From Sipunculus nudus (Eukaryota > Annelida > Sipuncula > Golfingiida > Sipunculidae), in contig CM049320.1 in NCBI GenBank assembly GCA_026874595.1, positions 35,622,214 through 35,686,213 of the forward strand: a DNA stretch of 64,000 nt, given 5' to 3'. A program made the position numbers and the translations under genes. Below the pieces are notes generated by a model. It worked only from the letters and a program-made list of their open reading frames with translations, did no database searches and was not told where the DNA came from. Positions 55,536 to 64,000 of the stretch are shown in pieces. Every line of letters begins with the position of its first letter. The first letter of the stretch is position 1.

Positions 55536-55910
55536 TTTTACCTGGATCTGGTTTTGTAAAAGTAAGATGACAACCAAAGATCTGATGTAGATTGCGATGC
55601 TTCTGTTCAGTATTATATATTTAAATCTCTATTTTCAAATTTCAGACAGTACGTTTCCACGTAAAATAAATTTAATCAAAGATTTTGTACAACCGTCTTA
55701 CCATCACAAACAAGGGAATCCCTGGTTCAAACATTCAGTGCACGTTGTAAGCCACACTAGAAAAAATATGCATATTTATATATATACTTTAATGCACATA
55801 AATACCCGACAACTGATATCCTGGCCTCTCAGAAGTCTAAAAGAACTAAATATGGAATGACATAATACCTTGGTTCATATATGAGAAGGGATTCTGTAAT
55901 TTTCCAGTAC

Positions 55911-55940
55911 AATTTCGAGGACGAATCCCCACAAATGTGA
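55911..55940 (-). mobile_element. Possible LTR / primer-site junction of the second Gypsy remnant
   Basis: On the minus strand, an LTR-like end GGTGTCACA is followed after a few bases by TGGGGATTCGTCCTCG, which has the TGG start and acceptor-stem look of a primer-binding site. It sits about 375 bp upstream of the minus-strand gag start, the right place for a leader. The far end of the LTR was not found. Confidence 0.35.
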
Positions 55941-57889
55941 CACCATTGTCTGTCTGTCTGGACATTTTTACACTCACACAAAGCTCACAGTAACGACAGG
56001 AACCAGGATATAAGACAAACGTATCTTTAATACGTCTACCCTTATTAATAACAAGGGTGTCCTACTCTTAACTGAAATTAAAAGGTAAACTATTGCGTCT
56101 GGCACGCCCACACGATTCGTTGCGCTCCGTTGTATGCTAGGTCTTGTGTGTACCTCACTGTTCTCTTCCCACAGCACGCTCACTTGCTGTTCTCGTCCCA
56201 GACGAACCTGACCCGCCGGCCATACTCGAGCGCCCGCTGTCGGCCCGGTAGTTGTAGACGCAAGGTTCGTTGATCCTGTTGTTCTGAGAGGCTTGCTTAA
56301 AGTCTCAAGTACAACCATCTTGGATGTCCGTTGTCCGATCAGTTCCGGACACTTGATCACACAAACCTTCCACCCTGCCCTGCCCGATCCCGTCGAAACA
56401 TGTATAACTGACATATTTAAAATATCACAATCTGGAAGACTCTCAATTGGCAATATATTAGAGTGGTATATTTTAACCAGAGACTTCTGTTACTGGCATG
56501 GTACCCTATTTACCCTTCAGTTTCCCTATTAACCTCGAGATTCAAGTGCATGGGCAGCACGGGTCTGAACATCAACCAAACCTTTCATGCTGCTCTACAT
56601 TACAATATCGTCAACATGGAGACAGTTATGTCTGACTCAGATAATGTACGTTTATTTATATTCAACCCTGCTGCCAGGTACTGAATATTTATAAAAGTTC
56701 ACAAATAAATAAAATGTTGACATATAAAAGAAAATCTCTTTTATTTCCTGACAGGTGCCGAATATTTATACTACTACACGAACAACAATACCAAAAAAAC
56801 TAGGAAGTTATAACTATTCATTCGCTTCAACACAAAGCTAAGCCCTACACATGCTGCGTACCTCTTGGACTTATACCTGGTTCCCGCTAGTCAATATAGC
56901 CCTGATCGGGCGAAACGATCGCCCAATAACATATTTCTTTTTCCAGGGGTACCTTTTATGTGAGAGTGTATGTTTTAACATGATTAAGTATTCATTTGGT
57001 ATGATGTTACAACTGATATGGAAATGCTTGTTCTTATTTTACTTATGTTATTACATCTTTATATTGTGGAAGATTCAGAAAACCATGATGCGCCAACTGA
57101 GGCAATTTCACTATAGGTTTGTATTAAACTGTATTTTGCAATTATAGTTGCCTCGAACATGGTTATGACACTTGTTCCATGTAAACACGTTCGTAATATG
57201 TTATTTCTTTATCAGTCTGAAAAGGAATCTGCTGATCATATCAACAAGGGAATCATCCACATCAGCAAACTTGCGACATAAACAATAAACAAACAATTTC
57301 AAAACAGTATGTTACAGCTGCTTGACTAAGAATTATGAGTGCTATGGCTATGGTTAACACTGTTAACGTCATCATCAGTTATTATCACTGAGTGGAAAAT
57401 TGAACTAAATATATTTGAACAAAGCCTAATATTTATGTATAGAGACACGGTAAGACCTTCTAACTGTTGTCTAACTGCATCAAGGGTTTCTTTACTATTG
57501 TTCTATACGCCTTTCTTACAAAACAAATATAAATTGTATGTAAGATTGCCATGTCGCACTCCAATTCTAGTCAAAATTTAGACCCCTTTGTTGTAGAATT
57601 TGTAGGGTATCTTTAACTTTTGCTAACTCAAATAATAAAATACAAGAAAAAATACAAGAACAATAATGAAATATGAAACATGTACGATAGATCAACCCGT
57701 CTGTATGTTTAATACTTACAAATATAATAATAAAAACAGATGAACGATTCAAATTAAAGCATTTTATATAATGGTATACCGGCATATGTCTAGCTTATGT
57801 GTATTACTCTGTAAAGCGTAGGAATATTGATGACCCTTATTATGATTCTGACACTGTATTAACTATTAGCTATCAATACAAAAATACAC
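55941..57889. other. Intergenic or LTR-derived; no clear gene
   Basis: The first few hundred bases may be LTR, including a GC-richer stretch at 56100-56300. A 159-codon minus frame (55974-56453) crosses it without a recognisable domain. An acceptor plus short frame (SEKESADHINKGIIHISK, 57217-57282) is exon-like but unsupported. Confidence 0.35.
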
Positions 57890-58000
57890 ATACGTAAACA
57901 TACATAGTTACATACGTATATACATAGATATATGCACTCAAACATATGAATACATACATACATATATACATACACACATACATACATACATACGAATGTT
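57890..58000. repeat. (TACA)n imperfect microsatellite
   Basis: ATACATACATACATATATACATACACACATAC-type imperfect tetranucleotide run. Confidence 0.9.
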
Positions 58001-58184
58001 AGTTACATTATCCGTTTTTCTGATAGATATCATTCGTTATTTTTCATCGTTTGTTCACACTACCAGTAGACAGCTAATTTTTTTCATGGGTTTTCCTTTT
58101 TCTTTCACTGTTCAGATTAATGTTTGAGATAAAATGGGACAACTCTTATATATTGCATAAATATCTCAGTTCGCATCTCAAGCA

Positions 58185-58490
58185 TTTCAGCTCAGCTGAT
58201 TGATAATAATAGGTGTCCGACCGTCCAAAAGAAAGGCAAACATCTACACCATCAGACCTGGACAATCACAGCTTTACATCCTGTACATCCAGAGGAGTCC
58301 CGAATAAAACATCTCTGGGTCATCGTCTATTCTGTTGGCTATTTCACGGAATAAAAAAAAACGCTTTTGACAGTTTTCGTCTAGTAAAATTAAATACATA
58401 TTTGTCCATTATGGTGATTTAATTATTGGTGGATAACATTGAAATTAGGTATGCGCATGGATTTGAATATATTTGTTGAGGATATGACTA
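58185..58490 (+). repeat. Decayed family B copy
   Basis: AGCTCAGCTGATTGATAATA head, GTCCGACCGTCC, CAGACCTGGACAATCAC and GAAATTAGGTATGCGC keep the family order with heavy decay. Confidence 0.45.
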
Positions 58491-58573
58491 CAGTGATCTA
58501 ACTAAAACTATTTAAGGATTAACCCTTTTTATTCTTTTATTTCTAACCAGGATAATATGTATTCTCCTAACAG

Positions 58574-59180
58574 GAGATGAATCCCTTCAAAAAGAGAACA
58601 TGACCCAAGCCCGTTTGAAGTGTGATTCGAAAAACGGCTTGATCGGTCTCGAATCCTATCATAAACTTGCTGGGATCATGGAAGCAAGTGGTTTTCCAGA
58701 CGTTTGGATAGGGGGCAACTTCACACATTTTATTGGAAATTAGACGTTTCTGAATAATAGCAGTCTTGGTAAGTGTTTTTTTCATATGTCACAAACCTGA
58801 ATTTTATAGTATCATAGGGTAATACCATTAAAATGTATCTTAACTTTATCACCTTATTACAAAAATAGTACGTTACCAATGGTCTCTGAGATTGTGTGTA
58901 TGGACTCTGACATTGACGGATTCAATTTTTCAATAAAACATTAGCAGCCTTTGTCAGGAGTGAGATACAACACGTAACACAATAAGAAACCTTGTTAATT
59001 TTGAGATTTGTTATTTGTAAACTTCACATTTTTAACTCATTCTCATTTCAAAATCCCTTTAATGCAGAAGACCCCAAATCGTACTTCGATACCAAAAATA
59101 CACCAATAGGTTGTAGAACTGTGCACATCGGAGATGGGTATTTTGAATATAAAAACTGCAAATGTATCTGGGAATTATAA
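58574..59180 (+). pseudogene. C-type-lectin-like domain, two exons, in-frame TAG
   Basis: Exon 58574-58768 follows TTCTCCTAACAG and ends at CTTG|GTAAGTG. Exon 59068-59180 follows CCTTTAATGCAG and ends at a TAA. Both junctions are phase 1, so the frame joins cleanly over a 299-bp intron. Exon one reads MTQARLKCDSKNGLIGLESY ... PDVWIGGNF, the A-x3-C-x5-G-L and W-I-G-G pattern of CTLDs; exon two reads IGCRTVHIGDGYFEYKNCKC. All the expected C-terminal cysteines are present. No EPN/QPD or WND calcium-sugar motif is seen. A TAG at 58741-58743 falls where the fold usually has Trp, so this is a pseudogene, a null allele or a sequencing error. Upstream exons (signal peptide, first CTLD half) were not found. 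Confidence 0.6.
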
Positions 59181-60420
59181 GAGAGCAACGCACGTTATAT
59201 TATCACGTGAAAAATCCTGAAAAGTGCAAAACTCTACTAGACGAAACTTGTGTCTCTCGGGAAATACTTTATTATATGCCAACCTAAACTTGCAGCCCTC
59301 AACCAACGGAAAGAAACTCTTGATGTCATGCGAACATGCAAATGCACATCTTTTGCGGAACCTGACAGGCAAACATCAGTCACCGACAAGAAACAGTTCA
59401 GCACCAAAACGCATCTTTAATCTCGAGTTACTATACACTCAAGCCCCAGCCACTCGGACTCAGTGACAAAACTAGAAGCCGGCCCTCTGCAAAGATAAAC
59501 GACACTGTTCAGCTGATCCTGACCCCAGTGAACTTACTTTAAATAAAGACCCCCATAATTTGGATTTACAGCAAAGGACACTATTAGGCTACATCACCTG
59601 AACGAAACTTAGTTTGGTTCACACTACATATATAATAAAATCGGTCAGGTATTGAGCAATCTGCCATCATATTTTGCAAAAAAAATATGACACGTTCAGC
59701 TGTATATATATATATCATATCCTATCTACCTTTTTTTTAGAATTCAGCAATCATAAAAGACGAACAACGTTCTTTGAAAAATATTTCCATTCAAATGAAC
59801 CAATGAGGAATTGGTTCCATACAAGATAATTTTTTATCAGCAGAGGAGGAGATCTACGTATTATAAAGACGAAAAAGGATATTCCTCAAATATCAGATCA
59901 CCTACACCAATCTTTTTGGACCGGTGTACACAGCTTAAGACAAGGAGGTAAGCATAAATCTATATCTTACAACAAGTTCGCACTTCCAGGGTTTTGGCAT
60001 CCTACTTTCGGTATTTAAACTACGAAATCCTTTTTCCTTTAAACAACTGAAAATATTTTCGACTTAAACATTTAAATTTTTCGGTTCATTCTGTGTCCTA
60101 CCAAAGAAATCGGTTGCAAGATAGAGAAGCCACCATGTATATATATATATTCACACGCACACACATACATGAATACTCCAGTGTGACTAGAAATGTATGG
60201 AAAATCTATCATTGCCCGCATTTTGTGACACGATTTTCACGTAAGAAAAGCTAAATATGACATGAAATAACACCAGAAATATCAGCAATACCAGTGTTTA
60301 TTTGTATATCCGTTCCTACAGTGTCACAAAAAAAAAAAAAACAATATTTGCCTAATAATATATAGACCATGGGCCAAAATATCGAACCCCCCCCCCCTTT
60401 AGACAACAAATTCCACCCTG
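59181..60420. other. Intergenic, no clear feature
   Basis: Directly after the lectin-like stop. A short (TA)n lies at about 59704-59716, and poly-A near 60330. No AATAAA was fixed as the gene's polyadenylation signal. Confidence 0.4.
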
Positions 60421-60950
60421 CTTTTCTTTTAGCATTGGTGATCTGCTATCATAATCTGCATGTTTGCTATTTCATTGATGGTGGATGTGAGCTCAAGAGC
60501 CGGTGCCATGGCAATGCATCTGCAACAATCAGGAATTTCAACGAATTTAAAAAAAAACTATGATGTTCCTGTCAAATGATACATATTTGATGTTGTCTCA
60601 TAAAGTACAATCAAAATCCAGGTCATTTAAAGTCACTGCCATGCTTATTCATAACAGTTGCTATGACAAGATAATGACAGAGGATCATCACAGACACGAT
60701 AGACTTACAAAATAGGGGCAGACCATAGAGCTTCCTTGGTCAACAAGGACCAACTCCCCCGTTGAAAGCCACGTTTCTAGGTAGCCAGGAACCTGAGCTA
60801 TTAGAATCTGCTTGTTTGCCATTGATCCAATGGTGGATGTAAGCCCTGTGGCCTGTTACCATGACAACATGGTCAAAAAGATTTTAAAATTAAAAGGCAT
60901 ACATGTGTTACAAAACAAAATAAAACTTAATAATAAACGTGTCAAGATTT

Positions 60951-61005
<55 letters not shown>

Positions 61006-61014
61006 AATAAATAA

Positions 61015-61058
<44 letters not shown>

Positions 61059-61110
61059 CAAATAAAATCTAAATCCAGGTAAATTAAAGTCAAGAGATAT
61101 GCAAAGTCAA
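60420..61110. repeat. Diverged tandem duplication, second copy swollen by (TA)n
   Basis: TCTGCATGTTTGCTATTTCA ... GGTGGATGTGAGC ... CCATGGCAA (from about 60450) recurs as TCTGCTTGTTTGCCATTGAT ... GGTGGATGTAAGC ... CCATGACAA (from about 60808). Likewise AATCCAGGTCATTTAAAGTC (60616) and AATCCAGGTAAATTAAAGTC (61069). Spacing grows from about 353 to 453 bp because the (TA)n tract lies only in the second copy. Confidence 0.7.
60953..61054. repeat. (TA)n microsatellite with TAAA insert
   Basis: Two TA runs (60953-60998 and 61019-61054) either side of an (AAAT)n segment. Confidence 0.97.
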
Positions 61111-62610
61111 CGTTAAAGCAGAAAATCACCTTATTATATTTCCATAATATAAATTGTTCCTGTAATGTTAAAATAGCAGGTACAAGATAAAATCAAATAT
61201 GTTTTGTGACATTTCCCCATTTTTTTTGTGGATTGGGATTCTTAGTTTCCCGGAATGCAAAATCATCAATTACATTTTTTTCCCTTTCTGGCCTTGCCTC
61301 CACCATATCTCTTGATCATATATTTCTTATTCAGTGTAGCTAGCAAGATCGCGCCCCGTCTAAAAAATAGAATTGATGAATATATCATATCCTGACAATG
61401 AAACAAAACAAAATCAAAGGGTTTTGGAAGTTATATCTTTATAAGTTAGGGAAGCTTACTATATATGAACCGAAAGATTATAAGGTCAAATAAATAAAAA
61501 TATGTTCCTTTCTACCATATATATTATATGATAGAAAATATTCCGTTTGCTTGTTAGTTTCCTATTGAGTTTTTCTTTTTAACCATCTCTGTTGATCTAT
61601 CCTCTCTTTCTCTTTTGATCTGAAATAATCACTTGCAGATGAAAATCTGTCTCTATTATAGAGCTGGCCATTATTCCCCTAAAGTTCACTGGCAGCCTAA
61701 AAATTAACATCTTCATGTCAGAAAACCCAAATATATTATTTCAATTTAGACAGATCTTTTTAGAATATGGTGTCATTTTATTTGTGTTCTATAGGACAAA
61801 ACAATATCTGAGAGGCAAGAAGAACACTATTTAGATGGACGCATGTGTTAATGTGTGAATATATGTATACTTGTCTGTGGCAGATCAATAAATTAGACAA
61901 CAGGGGGGCGCAACTTTTGGGTTAGCGATTAATGGAAATTGATATGAAAATTAAGTGCTGCCACTTCATTTGTGAGCCATGCCCACGTTTCAAAGTATAT
62001 AATTTTATACATGTGGGACTGAATTCCAATAAATCATAAGCGCAATTTGGTGGGGGACGTGCCCCCCCCCCCCCCACCCCAGACACACACTTTTTCAACC
62101 GGGAGGAGGGGGGATACCATGTTATGTCCCCGACCTTTTAGCTATTAAATTCATGTAATTTCGTCATTAAATATAAGCTCCATCTGCAATTAATAAAAGC
62201 AAATGTCGTTAACAATAATGTGTCACAGGGTCGCAAAGTTCCTCTAAAATAAATGAAAAGCAGGCAAAAATGACTGATAATATGTGATTCCAAGGTTTTC
62301 ATGACATTGTTGTACTCAGGGATCAAACTCTCAAATAAAAGAAAATCTTACAGGTTCCATAGGATTTTTTAGGAAAGCGCGTTGTTACATATTATGTTTT
62401 TATTATTTTTAGTAACAAATATACAGTACCTTTAAAATTTGGTATTACTATGTTGCCATAATAACGGGTCTCATGGCCACAACCCTCAGGGAAAGCTCTT
62501 CCCATGTGTATCTTGTGCGTCAGCATGTATTTATAATCGTTAAAGGTACAGCTGATCTTCTGATGCTGCCTTCTTGTTTGGATAATTAAGTCCTTAAAAT
62601 CATATCATCG

Positions 62611-62611
<1 letters not shown>
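61111..62611. other. Intergenic, no clear feature
   Basis: Poly-C lies near 62061-62075. No open frame above about 62 codons, no repeat seen. Confidence 0.4.
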
Positions 62612-62649
<38 letters not shown>

Positions 62650-62656
62650 TATATAT
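62612..62656. repeat. (TA)n microsatellite
   Basis: TA run with one AAA interruption. Confidence 0.95.
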
Positions 62657-64000
62657 GAAAAAAAACCTGTCTGCGGGTTAACAATTCAAAATATTCGTGA
62701 AGTTTCGCAAAACCATACCAGTATTTGCTAGAATACACGTATGCCTCATTTTTCTTATGAGTCCAATATTACAATTTCAGTTTCCTTATGTTACACTACT
62801 ATATTAAACGTTGTCTCTTATATTTCAGACACATTGACGATTATACAAATCTGTTACCTTGCAATGTTGCTGCAACTACTTGGCTAAAAACAGAGCTTTC
62901 TCAGTCTGAAGTGTCATTTTAGTTCATTACTTTCTGAAGATCATGGTAAACCAATGTAAGCAGAATAACTGGTCTACCGATATTGATAAAATGGCTTAAC
63001 GGAAAAATTATGCTGCCTGTTATTTTTTTATTTGTAATATAGAAGAGTTTTGGACAAATACAGGATATAGATCCCTCTAAAAAACTTAAATAGTGAATAT
63101 TATAATTATGACAAAGCGTGGTAGAAATGGAAACATGTTTTAGACTTTAATCAGTATTATTAGAAGTTTTCTGTTTGTTCTTTTTTTTTTCATTTTGAGG
63201 TACATATTTTGTTATATTTATTAGATATCTAATCCCTCCTTTGGGTACATGGGGAAGTTTATTGTTTTTTTAACTTTTTTATTTGTTGAACTTTGGTTTT
63301 GTTTACCAATAGGTAATTTATAACTGTTTTATCCCTTGTGTTCAATTCAAAGCATAATTGTTTCGTCTCCATTTTATATGCTGAGATCCTACGTGCATCA
63401 TTTGTATTTGTAATACCTATGTTTTCATGAAGGGAGCATTTATTTTTATTTTGATACGTAATTACGTTTTTTACATTTATTTTCATGAATACATTTTTAC
63501 TTGAACCCGTTTTCCCGTTTTACCTATCACCAGTGGGGTACGATGGAGCAGTTGTAATAGTATTAGAATGAAAAATATAGTAAAAGTATTAGAAATGGAT
63601 AGATAAGTAAGTAATAGGAGTAGTAAAAGAATCCTTGTTGTATCACCCAACCCTGTTTGTAAGCACAGTTTTCTAAAAATGATTTGAGTTGTCCAGTAAA
63701 ATATTTTCCAAATCGATTTTGAAAAAGTGCCTAACAAATCCCGTTTTGTTCATGGCTTGATTTTAAATATATGTTCAAATGTTCGTGTTAAAAAAGTAAA
63801 ATGAACAATAGTGATAATCTCAACCTTGATATCTAAATGTTTATTTAGAAAAGAAATGCGATTTAAGTCATAACTGCTTTTATCGACTACAGTTTATTGT
63901 TGAGTCAGATACCTGATGAATTCGAATGTGAAACATGGATTTGTAAATAACTAATCATATGCTCAATTGGCAATTTTGCCACTGTAACAAGGATGTCACG
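62657..64000. other. AT-rich intergenic DNA
   Basis: No domain in any frame; two minus-strand frames of 75 and 84 codons (63259-63737) are low-complexity K/N/L/I-rich reads of AT-rich DNA. Confidence 0.4.

Noticed and set aside
55597-55860. Internal exon with acceptor AAATTTCAG and frame KINLIKDFVQPSYHHKQG
   Set aside because: It lies within the probable leader of the minus-strand Gypsy remnant and has no homologue that I recognise.
55974-56453. 159-codon minus-strand frame as a real gene
   Set aside because: No domain, low plausibility of composition along its length, and it probably overlaps LTR sequence.
57217-57282. Upstream exon of the lectin-like gene
   Set aside because: The frame SEKESADHINKGIIHISK has no CTLD features and ends in a stop, so it cannot be the preceding exon.

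Overview
This is a gene-poor, AT-rich stretch of an animal nuclear genome. Long (TA)n microsatellites, spliced-exon signals, L1/Tx1-type LINEs, Gmr1-like Ty3/Gypsy remnants, tRNA-headed SINEs and several MITE families all point to a metazoan. The repeat spectrum, with pearl/HINE-like tandem arrays carrying ACAG microsatellites, best fits a marine invertebrate and probably a mollusc (inference). No bacterial-style operons, rRNA or intact tRNA genes are visible.

Layout. 1-17 kb: mostly featureless intergenic DNA, with (TA)n loci, two small tandem duplications (4.65 and 5.96-6.47 kb; the second carries three perfect NFI-type palindromes), an LTR-like repeat at 7.67-8.47 kb and a degraded MITE at 15.2 kb. 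17.3-19.9 kb: dispersed repeats that merge into a tandem array of about 300-340 bp units ('family A') carrying a CTCF-core-like motif. 20-28 kb: microsatellites, a CpG-rich tract, a SINE, a second copy of the LTR-like repeat and the ORF1 of a LINE with no ORF2. 28.7-31.7 kb (minus): a decayed Gmr1-like Ty3/Gypsy element with SCAN-like Gag, zinc knuckle, protease, degenerate integrase zinc domain and RT; the integrase core is missing. 32.06-40.55 kb (plus): an L1/Tx1-type LINE with ORF1, endonuclease, RT and C-terminal CCHC motif. Its ORF1 is split by a 3.03 kb family A insertion.

41-50 kb: a MITE, a 23-bp-arm hairpin flanked by 12-bp direct repeats, a SINE, and a cluster of small elements: a pogo-like MITE, a 419-bp TRIM (mini LTR retrotransposon with a tRNA-Pro-type primer site, a polypurine tract and a tRNA-like promoter inside each LTR) and a Harbinger-type MITE with TTA target duplication. 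50.6-54.7 kb: a tandem array of about 340-bp units ('family B') with a conserved GGTGGCGCCACC palindrome, split by a SINE. 55.2-55.9 kb (minus): a second Gypsy Gag remnant with a possible LTR/primer-site junction. 58.57-59.18 kb: the only convincing host gene, two in-phase exons of a C-type-lectin-like domain, with an in-frame TAG in the first. 59.2-64 kb: intergenic DNA with a local duplication and (TA)n tracts.

The window is therefore mainly a record of nested insertions. The items most worth following up are the TRIM with an apparent Pol III promoter in its LTRs, and family A, which was inserted as a unit into a LINE and carries repeated CTCF-like and nuclear-receptor-like motifs.
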